Shown: positions 46,962 to 58,433 of the stretch, one piece after another
How positions within the stretch are numbered: the stretch's first letter is position 1
Layout: each line of letters opens with the position of its first letter
Source of the DNA: Erodium maritimum
Taxonomy: Eukaryota > Streptophyta > Magnoliopsida > Geraniales > Geraniaceae
Length of the DNA: 64,000 nucleotides
Direction: 5' to 3'
Assembly (NCBI GenBank): GCA_963921825.1
Contig: OY997591.1
Coordinates: 48,257,825-48,321,824 of the forward strand
Notes under the pieces: generated by a model
The model's database searches: none
What the model saw: only the letters and a program-made list of their open reading frames with translations
Told to the model about the DNA's origin: nothing
Made by a program: the position numbers and the translations under genes

Positions 46962-47147
46962 ACACATATCCTGACTGACTTCTAAAGTCATCTGGATTTA
47001 TCTTGGAAAACTAGCGTCTACTCATCCTTCGACGACTAGTTCAGCGTCATCTTTCCCTCGGCTTAGACTGATGTCTACTAGTACAACATAAGGCTTACGA
47101 AACGTCCGGTCTCGTACATGTCATGGCATTTATGATCGATCCTGCCC

Positions 47148-48108
47148 CTAGGTGCATAGGATTCTTATCATCCTTTTCAGCTCATTAGGTGTCTTAGGAC
47201 ACTGAGTCTTGCTGAGATGAATGTCATGACTAGTGGGTAAGAGTCCTTTCTTTGAATCGAGCATTAAGAACCTACTCAATGCCTTGTTCACATAGGTTCC
47301 CTGACTTAAATCCAAGACCCTCTTGCTACGATCTCTACATATCTTAATCCTTAAGATATAAGAAGCATCGCCTAAGTCCTTTGTTGAAAAACACTTCCTC
47401 AACCAAGCTTTATTCTCGTGCAAGGTTGGGATGTCGTTTTCAATGAGAACCAGAAAGGTAATCTTGCTCCCACTAGCCTTCTTATAAACGCAAGATTCAT
47501 CCTCGTTCTTGATTAAGCCAAATCCAATTACAGCTTCATCAAAACGAAGGATCCAACTCCGAGAAGTTCGTTTCGATCCATAAATGGATTTCAACAACTT
47601 ATAAATCTTTCCTTTATTCTTCGGATCGTCAAAACCTTTGGGGCGAGACATGCAAACGTACTCAGTCAAATTTCCATTTAGGAAAGCGGTTTTGACATCC
47701 ACTTGCCACATCTCGTAATTATGATACGCAGTTATGTCAAGAAGAATTTGGATCGATTTTGACCATAGCCACTAAGGAGAAGGTTTCCTCATAGTCAATC
47801 CATTGGATCTGCCTATAACCTTTCGCCACCAGTTGAGCTTTGTAGGTCAGAGGGTTGCCGTCCATGTCCATCTTCACCTTGAAGATCCATTTGCATCCGA
47901 TGGTCCTCACACCATTGATGGGATCAACCGGTTCCCAGACTCGGTTGTCCGACATGGATTGCATTTCCTCCCTCATGGCTCCCAGCCATAACTCGGAGTC
48001 GGGCCCATCCACGACTTCCTGAAAGGTGGATGGATCATCTTGATCCACCATGACTTCATTGTCACCTCCGGATACCATATCTTGGAGGTGGAAGATTGAT
48101 CCTTTCAA
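47148..48108 (-). pseudogene. Copia D reverse transcriptase
   Basis: Recognisable segments are NRVWEPVDPINGVRTIGCKW, QLVAKGYRQ, MWQVDVKTAFLNGNL, MSRPKGFDDPKNKGKIYKL and DLGDASYILRIKICRDRSKR. They lie in more than one frame. The family enzyme copies the element RNA into DNA. Here it is a fossil. Confidence 0.85.
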
Positions 48109-48196
48109 ATCGCCTTGGAACTTCCGGAATTGTAACAGGAATTGGTTCTTACTCTACGACAATCTCTGGCTCCTTTCTACTGGGTTGTCAATTGGT

Positions 48197-48823
48197 TTAG
48201 ACAGATCTGTACCATCCTGAATTTCTTCGAGATGCACAGTCCTCCCAATGACGTCTTTGGAAACAAAACTCCTTTTCCATAAAGACCCCACCCCAAGCGA
48301 CGAACACCATGTTCTCACTGGGATTGTAGAAGTAGTATCCCCTAACTTCTTTGGGATACCACACGAAGGTGCATATCTCAGATCTTGGTTCGAGCTTAAT
48401 CGAAACCAAATGTTTCACATAAGTCTCGCAACCACAAATCTTTAGGAAGGACAAAGCGGGCATCCAACCGTACCATTTTAAAACAGTATCTCTTCCACAC
48501 CCTTCGTCGAAGCCCGATTCAATATGAATGCGGTCGTCTCTAGAGCATAACCCCAGAAAGAGATTGGGAGATCAGTCCAACTAATCATGGAACGGACCAT
48601 TGTCTAACAATGTCCGATTTCTCCGTTTGGATACACGTTTCAACTATAGTGTCCCAGGAGGAGTCCATTCCAAAAGGATCCCATTCTCTTTTAGATGATC
48701 TAATAACTCTGTGGTCAAGTATTTTCCACCTCGATCCAATCGAAGTGCCTTAATACCTTTGTCGAGCTGGTTTTCTATTTTAGTCTTAAACTCTTTGAAT
48801 TTATCAAAAGCTTCAGACTTATG
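48197..48823 (-). pseudogene. Copia D integrase, C-terminal part
   Basis: MPALSFLKICGCETYVKHL and YPKEVRGYYFYNPSENMVFV are the conserved end of the Copia integrase region. Text from 48480 to 48820 parallels family A around 7690-8000 but is frame-broken. Confidence 0.8.
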
Positions 48824-49586
48824 TCACACCGAATAGACATAACCATATTTACTGTAATCATCAGTAAATGTGATAAAGTAGCTAAAACCCCTCATGGCAA
48901 GTGAACTTATTGTTCTACACACATTCGAGTGTATCAGCCCCAATAATTCACCCGCCCTTTCATCGATATCGATAAAGGGCGCTTTAGTCATTTTGCCCAT
49001 CAAACAAACCTTCCACCTATCGATCAAATGGAATTCGAATGAACCTGAAAGCCCGAACTTCTGAAGTGCTGATAGGCGCTTCTTGTTTATGCGGCCCAAA
49101 TGACAGTACCATAACAGAGTTAGGTTTAAATCATTGGATTTAGACCTCTTGGTATTAACGTAATATATAGAACTTGAGTCATTGTTACCCATATCTAATA
49201 TGTACAATCCTCCAACCAAGTCAGTACTGGTATAAAACATATCATTGCATAGAACATTGAAAACTCCATTTCCAATATTAACATTATATCCTTCCTTGTC
49301 AAACACGAATACAGATATAATATTCCTACTAAAAGTAGGCATGCAATATACATTATACAATACTAAGACAAGGCCACTTGGCAAAGCAAGACTCATGGAT
49401 CCTACAGCAGTTGCCACAACTCTGAGGTCCACTTCGTGCTTTCCAAACCTCTCCTACTTTCAGCCACCATATATTATTGCATGTGTGAGATTCAGTCCTG
49501 GTATCTAATACCCATGAATCTTTGGAAGTAGAGAGATGTAGCTCTATAGAGTTAATACCGGATGAAGGCACGGTCCCACCGCCCAT
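48824..49586 (-). pseudogene. Copia D protease, pre-integrase and integrase core
   Basis: DSWVLDTRTESHTCNN marks the protease site. MPTFSRNIISVFVFDKEGYN, YCHLGRINKKRLSALQKFGL, CLMGKMTKAPFIDIDERAGE, LLGLIHSNVCRT and FTDDYSKYGYVYSV follow in order. The relationship to family A is clear but distant. Confidence 0.85.
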
Positions 49587-50061
49587 CCTTAGATCATCCA
49601 GGTTTCCTGATGAAGGCGTAGTCCTACTCCCCTTCTTCAGATCATTCAGGTTATTTGATGAAGGCGCAGTCCCACTGCCCTTCTTCAGATCAGCCGTGAA
49701 CTTCCTGTAATCCCGGTTCCAATGACCAGGCTGTTGGTAGTAGAAGCAGACATTCTCAGGTGTCTCATCTTTCCCGCCAAGTGTGCATGGGCCCCGCCCT
49801 TGCCACTTCCAATTCCCTTGTTGACCATCAGAATATCCTTGGATCCCAGATCCCTGATATATTCTTCTCAGCAGTTAATGACACTTCATGTAACTCTGAT
49901 ATGGTCTTAGAGACAGCCTTGTCAAGGACATATTCTTTGCGTTCAGACTTGAGGACTATCCTCAAAATTCTGTACCAATCCAAATAGTTTGTCCCATTTA
50001 GCTTGACCCTGTCAAGAATGGTTTTTAATGACAAACTATAAATGTTCGCTGAATTTTCCAT
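49587..50061 (-). pseudogene. Copia D gag
   Basis: The N-terminus reads MENSANIYSLSLKTILDRVK and LNGTNYLDWYRILRIVLKSE, a plant Copia gag start. Toward 49590 there is a repeated plus-strand ATGAAGGC(G/A)(T/C)(A/G)GTCC-type unit (49562-49690, three copies of about 57 bases), an internal duplication within the gag-PR linker. Broken. Confidence 0.8.
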
Positions 50062-51260
50062 TTGATCTACAACAGATAAAATTCAATTAGTAAACTGAAT
50101 AAATTTTATGAAGATCAAGCTTAAACACCAACAATCGATTCTAAACCTTTAGAATCTGAAACCAAGATCCTTGATTCACTCGATTAAGCTGAACTAATGC
50201 TCACCACTTAATCGACCTATGTAGGTAGGACTCCATCCAATCACATCCAATGTGACTCTTGGCTAGGGTATGTACTTATGTACACGGCTTACCCTATCTG
50301 TTACCCTAGCTCAACCTCACGCTGAGAATCGTAGTCGGGTCCACCAATTTTCAACTATGGCCCGTCACTATGTAGGTTCTCCGCTAATGCGCACGACACC
50401 CACATATGTCGTCCAAACCTACTGCCCCGCTTTCCCATGGATGCTCCGCTAATGCGCACGACACCCATAGGACGGGGAGGTAGTAAGGTGTTGATAATTG
50501 GGAGGTATCAGACATGACCCGCTTTTACTTGTCCGGTTGTGTTTAAAACTTTGGCACATCCTAGATGCGATGAGCACATCAACTACATTCCAAATGCAAT
50601 GATGCCTCAAATTACATCCAATGTAATTCTTCCTTCGAACCCGTCAACTACATCCAATGTAATGACGATTCTAAAGGCTCACACACAAGGATTAAAGTTC
50701 CAATTTTATCTTTGCATGTGAGGTGATATGCTCGGTAAATAAAGTTAAGCATGCAATTCTAAAACACATAGAATTAATCATGCATAAACTAAACCAAGCA
50801 TAAAGCGATAAATGTGCACATAATAGCCCCCTAAACTAACTCCCACTAGCTTCTTGAGCTCCACCGACTCCAAGCCGATGCCAACACCCGAAAAGCCACC
50901 AAATGACCTTTTCGCCCTTTCTTCGTCTTGAGTAAAATATTACAATTTAATACACGACTCGTAGGTCGGGAATAAATAAATATTACAAACAAGTGGTTTG
51001 ACGACCACACCTTGAAAGAAGTTTCGGCTCGCCGAGAGTCCCGCTCACGAGACCCGAAAAATAAAATAAAATTCAAAATTTCCAGATTTGAAATAATTTT
51101 CAAAAATTCATTTTACATGCATTAAATCCATAAAAAAGAATTTAAAACATGTTATCAAACAATTTAGCAAAACAACATGCCAAAAACGAAACTTTCAAGC
51201 AAAACCGAAACTTTGAACACCGTCTTCTGAATCCCGAAGGTACCACGGCTCTGATACCAC
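50062..51260 (-). other. Leader of Copia D with primer site
   Basis: Untranslated. The primer site GCTCTGATACCA at 51248-51259 lies one base from the LTR. A duplicated CTCCGCTAATGCGCACGACA motif lies at 50380 and 50445. No gene is seen. Confidence 0.8.
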
Positions 51261-52930
51261 TGTTGGGTGTCGAGGTATGGTTGGAGATGAACCAACTCGC
51301 AGCGTAAAATCAATGAAAACCAAGAGACGATTAAACCATGAAACAACTAACAAAGAATGGATTCGCAAGAGAAAAATGCAGCACTATTTCTTACCAAAAC
51401 AAGAACACCGGTTAACGAATGATTGGCTTGAGTCTCCAAGACGCCTACGTATCCACATGGGAATCAAAGCCACGTAGTTCTTCTCTTTGAGGACTCAAGA
51501 ACACAAAAATGGAGGTGAAAACTAGCCAAACCCGAAATGGTCATGGAAGAGGGAGAGAAAATGTATTTCCTATTCTTGTCTTGTGTTTGTTATGTTGAAA
51601 AAAGATGACTTAAACATAACAAACCCCATACTTGTCCAACTAAAGGCATGGGACAAGCATGGTGACAAGTAAGGTGTAAATAGGACAAAGTATGGCAAGA
51701 CAAGATTGGGTTAGGTGGTGAATCACCAACACCTTAATCCTTGTCTTGCTTACTTAGTACTAATTAATCAAGACTTGATTAATTAGTTACATGGGCCTTT
51801 CATGGGCCTCTTGGAACATGGCCCGTGGCCATTTCCAACGAGGTCCCGTGATTCGCTCATCGCCTCCAAGCCTTCCATACCGGAAATGTCCAACATTATC
51901 CGACGCGATCAATCCCAAGACTCTAAGCCTTGTCTCGATCCGTAAAGTCCTATTCACTTACGGGCACATGACCCAAAACCCAGTTTTGGTCATGTCCTGA
52001 GACAACTCCCTTTTGGCCATTCTCCATAAATGTGTCAATGAGTTTCATCCTACGGTGTGACCCTTAGGTTTATGCATGTCAATAGATCAACGTGAAATCC
52101 CATTTTACTTGATCCTATTTAAGTGGCAACTAACGACACTTTAGTATTGCCTGACACTGCATAGCGAATTGACCATGTCGATTCTAACCTTTCTGTCGTC
52201 CCTGTCATTATCCTTTTATCTCCGATATCCTGATTGAGATAAGTCATAGAGCCGTCATCCTTATTATTCTCAATCACTGTTCCTTGATATGTGATATGAT
52301 TGAAGATATGATACCTAGTATCATGTGCATGGCCATGCTATTCTTTCAGTCACTCTCGATCAAGCGGCCGAGAACCGATATCTTTCCCATACCTCAGTAT
52401 GAGGGATAAATCCCTTAGCCGTCTTTCGTGTCACTCATGTAGCCCGTCCCCAAGCCAATCCTGGCCGTTATGGAAACCCTGTTACGGACAACGTTAGGCT
52501 CAGGTCAAACTCAGTTGTTGACTACATAGCGATCACAAAGGCTCCTTGGTCTAAGGATACATGACAAGCTACGACACTGAATATGTTCATGACTTAATCT
52601 ATGGCACATATTCAGGGCGGGTCGTCCAATATCATGTCCCACATGATATCTATGATCAGACTCCGGAATCCCATTCCAATGACTAACAGAACGTAAGCCA
52701 TAAAGAGCCATCTTTCATACTAGTCGCTTCTAGTGAAGCTTTGTTGACTAGGGACCCATCGAGTGTGATCTATCTCGATCTATGGTTCTATTCGCATGGT
52801 GGGCATAGATCAGAGCACACATCGATATATTACTCCAACACATAAGTAATATAAAGCCGCTTTAATTTTATTGTTAATGATGATATACATTTGGACATTT
52901 AGGATTGAACTATGGGAACTAAGACTAACA
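51261..52930 (-). repeat. 5' LTR of Copia D
   Basis: 1,670 bases, about 98.5 percent identical to 44862-46532. It is followed at 52931 by the AAAAC target repeat. Confidence 0.93.
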
Positions 52931-52935
52931 AAAAC

Positions 52936-54148
52936 CAGATGTGGTTTTGGTGTGGAAGTTTTGGAGCTGTGGGGGGATTTCATCTCGGGTTGTCGGATCT
53001 AGTTTGGCATAAGCAACCTTTCCTCATCCCTACTCGCTGCGGTATGTGGTAAGTTCTGAAAACCTTTCCTTTCTGTTCAATTTTTACTCCTACCTGGTCA
53101 GATCTGTTAGCCATTTCCGTTTGAATGTGGCCTCTCCGTTTAGGTTGGAGTTTGGTGTAGGCCATCGTCGGAATGTAGTTGAGATTGGAGAGAACAGATC
53201 GGATCTGGATTTACCCCTTCCCCTGCTAGATCCGACTCACCCCTCCTTTTCTAATACTCCATCTTCCTCTCCTCGTCTTCGTTTCTGTGGACGTGGTCCA
53301 ATAAAGTTTTTGTTGGCCATTGTTGGGATACTGCTTAACAGTGAGTGGAGGACTTGAGGGTAGGATTTGGCGGTTTTGTTTCGGTTCGGCATGGTGAGGG
53401 CTAGCTGACCCGGTGCCCCTTTAAGGGTATTGGGTAATTGGGTGGTGTAGTTGTAGAGGAAGGTTGGTTTTCTTCTCACTTTGGTCCTTGGGGTGGTGTG
53501 GGGTGGGGTTTTGGGTATTGGAGTGTCTTAGTGGTTCGTTGGGGGTACTATTGCGGTTGCTTCGTCGTTTTTTCATTTGCCTTACACTGTTGTTGTGGTT
53601 TCTCTCGTTTCGGTCGGTGGTGGCCGACCGTGTTTGGTGTTTGGTGATCAGAGGTGACCGGAGTAGCTTCTGAAGGTTAGGGTTCGCGCAGGGCTCGAGG
53701 ATGGGGACACTGTATGTTTATTTTTGTTTTAGGGTTGCTTTTGGTTTGGGCTTGTTGCCCTTATTCTAGGCTTGCCTCTGTTGGGCCTGTTTGTATTTGG
53801 TTGGGCTTAGCCCTTGGTTGTTAATTTTGTTTTCTGTTGTTCTATTTAGGTTTTCTAACCTGTTTAGGTTGGGTTCCCTTGTTAGGAATCCTTGGTTTTG
53901 AGGTTGAGCCTGTTGGCCAGTTCTCTCTGTGTTCTGAGTTTACATCATGGTCAAAAAATTAGGATATAGGATTGTTAGACCCATCCTAGGTTCGGTTTAG
54001 TTTCTTACACTGCAAGTCACTTATGCTAGGGACCCCTACTGGGAATTCCTTTATTTGTAAGATTATGTTTATGAGGGTTCGCCCTTTGCCTCGTACTTCA
54101 CTTTGAAGACTTGGTATTTATAAAAAAAAAAATTGCTGATAAAAAAAA
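52936..54148 (+). other. 3' part of retroposon E
   Basis: G/T-rich on the plus strand, with frames up to 103 codons that carry no motif I recognise. It ends in two A runs (54121-54131 and 54141-54148). No splice or promoter signal can be defended. Confidence 0.5.
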
Positions 54149-54620
54149 CTAGAATTTAGATCAAACAAACAATAAACCTTAAATCATATATCTATACAAC
54201 TTTATTGAATTAAAAAAGAATTCTTACAAATAAATAATAGCGGAATTGTTACTTACTTGATGTCATTGATGAACAATGAATGATGAACCTCCAAGCTATA
54301 GTTTGGTCTTCCAATAATTTCAATGTTTTCTAATTTAGTTATTCTCTCAGATGAGGTGAAACAGAATAAGAGAAAACACGTCTATTTATTAGAGACCATA
54401 ACCACTTACAAATCTAATTAGGCTTCCAAGTTTATATAATTTGTTATTCGGCCACTCAACAATTAAAAATTATGAATTCGGTATCCACACATTAAATATC
54501 ATGATAATATATAATACATATTATACAATACTTTAAATTAGTCAGTTTAATTTGTATCAACCTTTATGGTACACATGTACATTAAACTGCATATATGCTC
54601 ATAATAGAATTTTAATCTAA
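54149..54620 (-). repeat. LTR of the Copia C family
   Basis: Its right part, ACAATACTTTAAATTAGT to CATAATAGAATTTTAATCT, parallels 150-250 and ends in CTAACA. CACTA transposase text starts immediately after at 54621. About 480 bases with the small piece left of E. It is probably the 5' LTR of C. Confidence 0.6.
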
Positions 54621-55190
54621 CATGACAATCTTATTGGAACACTCCTAAACTTGTCTGGTAAAATAAAAGATGACTTGAAAGCAAGATGCATGTGCAATGA
54701 CAAATGTGTGCATTAAGAACTATGGCCCTATACGGACGGATCGAAGATTATAATGCCACATGCTAACTACACGGTCATTCCAAATAAGCGTGAAGAAGTG
54801 CTTAAGAGAATTGCATCAATCCGTTATCCATCGGGTTATGTAGGAAGCTTAAACAACACGGTTCAATTAAAATACAAGAAGTTTCTTGGCCTGAGATGCA
54901 CGATTTACATGTTTCGCTTGGGTGCAAGAGAAACACCCATGACCGATGTCATTTGTAAGATTACTTGTTTCTTCCAGACCTTGGGTGCAAGAGAGATATT
55001 AAGGAATAGGCTTATGAGCATGAAGAGCGAGATTGTTGAGATTTTTTGCAAGTTGAAGATGATATTTCCTCTACCGTTCCATACTATCTTGTTGCATTTA
55101 TGCTTACACCTTCCTAATCAAATCTTATAAACCGGTCTCGTACACTATACATAGATGTTTTGCATGGAAAGGTATGTTTTCAAGTCCTCA
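54621..55190 (+). pseudogene. CACTA TNP2-type transposase, DUF4218 region
   Basis: NLIGTLLNLSGKIKDDLKAR opens, then KREEVLKRIASIRYPSGYVG, KYKKFLGLRCTIYMF and the DUF4218 core ICKITCFFQTLGAREILRN, EIVEIFCKLKMIFPLPFHTI and LLHLCLHLPNQIL. After the TAA at 55128-55130 it continues as TGLVHYT, a stop, and MFCMER, equivalent to the family GPVxYRWMYPFER. CACTA transposases cut and rejoin the element at its CACTA ends. At least two in-frame stops lie here (one near 54715 and one at 55128). A possible intron starts at GTATGT (about 55170). Confidence 0.8.
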
Positions 55191-55299
55191 TATTTCATAT
55201 ATATATATTAATATAAGTGCATTTATATTGGTCATGATATTAATGATTTCATTATCCATATACTAAAAAAGATGGGTACGAAACAATCATTACCTTAAG

Positions 55300-55564
55300 G
55301 ATTGCATCGTCGAGGCATACATTCATAATCGATGTTTCACGAGTATCAATTTGTACCCCGATATCGGAAACACCGATAATGAACTCCTGTTAGGCCCCTG
55401 GAACATTTCGTGCATGAAAACATCTGTAAAGCTATCGGTTCCTAATTGGAGAATAAACTAACTACGAGGAAAAGCTTACGCACTAGACGGTCATGCGGAA
55501 CTGTACCGATGAATGCTCTCACTTGATCTCGCAATTTATAGAGGTTTTCAACAACCAGTATTCG
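55300..55564 (+). pseudogene. CACTA transposase, segment after DUF4218
   Basis: LKDCIVEAYIHNRCFTSINL and YPDIGNTDNELLLG correspond to the KARPEGSIAEGY-type block that follows DUF4218. The upstream end CTAAAAAAG (about 55270) could be a splice acceptor. The text decays before the solo LTR target repeat at 55560-55564. Confidence 0.65.
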
Positions 55565-58428
55565 TGTGAAGACCACCTCGGTTAAAGTAATTAAAATATT
55601 AAAACTATTCGTTTGGAACGTCGTGGTTGGAAAGCGGGTTAAATTTTTGGTTCGACTGCAAAAGAAAATAAAGAAAATAAAATAAAAAAAGGGGGAAAGT
55701 AGTCTGGGCCAGGCTGACTTGGGCCGAGCCCAAGCCCGCACGCGCGCGCCCAGGCCCAAGCCCAAACCCAACTTCCCTCAAACCCTACGTGTTTCACCTC
55801 CTTCTTCCTCGTCTTCGAGCTCGCCTCCCGAGGCACAGTTCTCTCTTCTTTCCCTCTCTCCTCCTCTCTTCTCGCGCGACACCGTCCTCGCCACGCCCTG
55901 CCGCCGCTTCTTCCGTGACCAGATCCAACCACGCCGGCATCGGAGGGGCACGGTTCAGGTTCGTGACACCACATCTCCAGCACCGCTCGTTGTTCTGCTA
56001 TGACAAAATCCCCGCTCCCATTCGTCTTCTCAGGCGAGACCCACCCGGCTTCGCTCGAGGACGTCGTCTGCTGGTCCAAACTCGAGGAGGACGAGACCGG
56101 TCGGATTCGCATCGACCAGGGCTTCCACTCCCACTCCGGACTGGTCCCGTTGCAGCTCCGCCGTCGAATCCCTGAGAGTCATCTGTCTCTGAACTTAGGT
56201 TCGGTTCCGGTGGACGGGACATCGTCGTCCTGAGTAGAGCAAGCCGGAGCGAGGGTCTCGGGAGACAAGAGGAGGTCGCCGTTGTGCAGGTCGCCGTTGT
56301 GCAGGTCGCCGACGAGCCGCCTCGCCTGATCGGAGACGAGGGGAATTAGCCGCTGCCGCAGCGACTCAGGCCCGAAACCCTAGCCCTCTTCCCAGGCACG
56401 GGGCTTGGGGCCACCAGGCCGTTTGGGCCTCAGACTAGGCCGTTTGGGCCTCGGCCTAGGCTCGGTTGGTCTAGACTCGGGTCTGAGCGGGTCTGGGGCC
56501 AGGTCAGGTCTGGGTCAGATCCGGTTCCGGGTTCGGACCGGGTCTGAATCCGGGTTGGGCCTGGATCCGGGTCGGATCCGAGTCAGGACAGTTTTAATTT
56601 TTTAATTTAATTAATTTTAAATGGGAGTTTTTAAACGGTTTTAAATCGGAGGACTCAAAGGACTTAATTGATAAATTAAAGGACTTTTTGATAAATTAAA
56701 GGACTGTTACGGACTGGACCGAGACTGATTACCGTCCTTTTATTAAACCCAGGCTTGGACCTCGATCGTGGAGAAGACCAGAGGTAGGCTCGGACGTCGG
56801 CAGCTAGGAGACGTAGCTGTTGGTTCTTCTTGAGGTAGGGAAAGTAGCGAATACCGGTTTAATTGCGGAAAGTTATTAGTATGCATGCTAGGTAATAATA
56901 AAACTGGAAAGATCATAGTTTGGCATATAGGATGTGATTCACTAGTTTAGCCGCTTTCAATATTCTGGGAAATTGCCATGCTGGTAGAATGGCCATGTCG
57001 AGCCTTAGGATTGTTTGCTGATAGTCTGCTTGTGTGCTCTGCGTTGTTTAAACGGTTAATAAATAACAAGCATGAAAATGAGTAGAAGTGAACTTAGTGA
57101 TGCATAATGGTGAATTTATTGGTCGGATTCTGTGAGTATGACATGGTGAAACGTGGGAATGTTGGGGATTGGATAGCGGTTAAGACGGTGGGGTTACCAC
57201 GTTGAGGGTGGTGTCGGTAAGTGTTGGTAAGTGCGTGACAGTTGTGAGTGTGTTTAAGAGTCTAGTCATGGTGTATTCGGTGTAACATGTTGTTGCTATG
57301 TGTGGGCAAGTGTATCGTGTTTGATGAATTGTGAATCCTTGATTGTGATATGGTCGGGTGAGTGATAGACCGACGTGTGGTGTAATTGTGATAAGATTGT
57401 TGGGCTTGTTGAGCCGTTCTTGATTTGTGGCATTGCGATGCGTGATATTATCTTGATGTGTGTTCCAAGAGGGTTGTATTCCGGTACGGTACCTACACCG
57501 AGGGGGTGTGCCGGTGTGGGGTAGTACCTAGACCGATGATGTGGTCCTACGTATGTGCGGTCCCCCGGTGTGTTATTCCGGTACGATGCCTACATCGAGG
57601 GGGTATGTCGGTGTAGGACATCTAGGCCGATGACTATGATTGGGCCTACGGGTCGTATTGGCCCGACAGGTCGTATTGGGCCTACAGGTCGTGATTGGGC
57701 CTGCGGGTCGTATTGGGCCTACGGGTCGTGTTGGACCTACTGGTCGTGGTTGGGCCTACGGGTCGTGTTTCTACCCCGATGATCTATGGTCCTTTGGGGA
57801 CATTTCTGGGCCCTCCGTTGAGATGCGTTCCTAGGGAACGTTTCCGATCGCCCCGACGCATGTGTCTCCTCTGGACCGAGGGGCTATCCGAGATGATACG
57901 ATGACTTTCCGGTATGATATGATGGAGTTCGGGGACTGCGGTACGGGACGTGTTCTGGTTGCCTTTGTGTGTGATACGTTTGTTGTTGTGGTTAATGTTT
58001 TATTGTGTGAAAATGGTCGTTTGAGTATGTTGTAAGGTCGGCTATGAACCCCGGTTTGGCAGTTAGTTGTGTTGTATTAGTATGCCCTAATTGGACGGTT
58101 ACTCGTGGTGGTGAGCCGATGTTCATTACCTTAACTACTTTTCCTACTGAGCGAAAGCTCACCCTCTTACTTTGTTGTCTTTCAGGTGTTGAGCGGGATT
58201 TGTGCTAGCAGGACACGGCTGAGCTTGGGAGCTGGCGAGGGTCTTGTCTAGTAGGTCTAGAGACGTGCAGTTGTTTTTGAACTAAACCTTGTGTACTAGT
58301 TTTATGAGCTGTTAACTCTTCCGTTTGATTTATTATTATATTTTGAGTTTTACCTATTGTAATTTGTCCTTTTATTTATTTTAAGCTCGCGTCTCGAGTC
58401 CGGTCAAAACCGGATTTGGGGCGTGACA
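55565..58428 (+). mobile_element. Solo LTR F of a long-LTR gypsy family
   Basis: This is 2,864 bases with ends TGTGAAGACC and GGGGCGTGACA and a perfect target repeat ATTCG (55560-55564 and 58429-58433). Its right end and the block at 58105-58200 (GGTGGTGAGC, CTTTTCCTAC) resemble LTRs G1-G4, but most of it does not, so it is a related yet distinct family. It is GC-rich on the left (55720-56600) and has short G/C tandem repeats at 57640-57772. Frames on both strands at 55640-56230 are products of GC-rich DNA, not recognisable genes. Confidence 0.9.
57640..57772. repeat. Short tandem repeat in solo LTR F
   Basis: About seven copies of an 18-19-base unit, GGGCCTACGGGTCGTATT with variants. Confidence 0.9.
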
Positions 58429-58433
58429 ATTCG

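Larger units (their letters stand above)
44862..52930 (-). mobile_element. Ty1/copia element D with paired LTRs and target repeat
   Basis: This is 8,069 bases between perfect AAAAC repeats (44857-44861 and 52931-52935). The LTRs are 1,671 and 1,670 bases and differ at roughly 25 positions by eye, about 1.5 percent, or around 0.6 million years at 1.3e-8 per site per year. Primer site and polypurine tract are in place. The internal 4.7 kb shows gag, PR, IN, RT and RNase H in Copia order. The ends look whole. The coding part is broken, with roughly ten or more breaks, far more than expected from the LTR age. Confidence 0.93.
44499..54148 (+). mobile_element. Poly(A)-tailed retroposon E, interrupted by Copia D
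   Basis: ACTAGAATT occurs at 44490-44498 and 54149-54157. Between them, outside Copia D, lie about 360 bases (44499-44861) and 1,215 bases (52936-54148) ending in TTTATAAAAAAAAAAA and a second A run (54120-54148). An A-rich tail and a flanking direct repeat are marks of LINE-machinery insertion. The body has a T/C-rich start and a G/T-rich 3' half, without endonuclease, RT or ORF1 motifs. I do not recognise the family. It could be a non-autonomous LINE derivative or a processed transcript copy. Confidence 0.6.
1..54620 (-). mobile_element. Outer Ty1/copia element C, split into pieces by later insertions
   Basis: Seen: Copia pieces on the minus strand occur in the order expected for one element at 1-952 (3' LTR, RNase H), 20832-21685 (RT), 31258-33518 (IN, PR, gag, leader), 37762-37862 and 44325-44498 (AT-rich leader, primer site), and 54149-54620 (LTR). 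The DNA between the pieces consists of other elements, most with their own target repeats. The LTR ends at 1-250 and 54500-54620 are related but clearly diverged. Inference: the pieces are one old copy whose right edge joins CACTA DNA at 54621. It is broken, with many breaks, and the 3' LTR runs off the left edge. The gag and RT style resembles Tnt1/Tork-type Copia elements. The claim that the far-right LTR belongs to the same copy is the weakest part. Confidence 0.55.

Noticed and set aside
54149-54620. A solo LTR with its own target repeat
   Set aside because: No 5-base repeat could be found. Continuity with the leader left of retroposon E fits better.
55639-56233. Overlapping frames on both strands as a small gene
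   Set aside because: GC-rich LTR sequence opens frames by composition. No domain is recognised, and the whole region lies within a solo LTR with target repeats.
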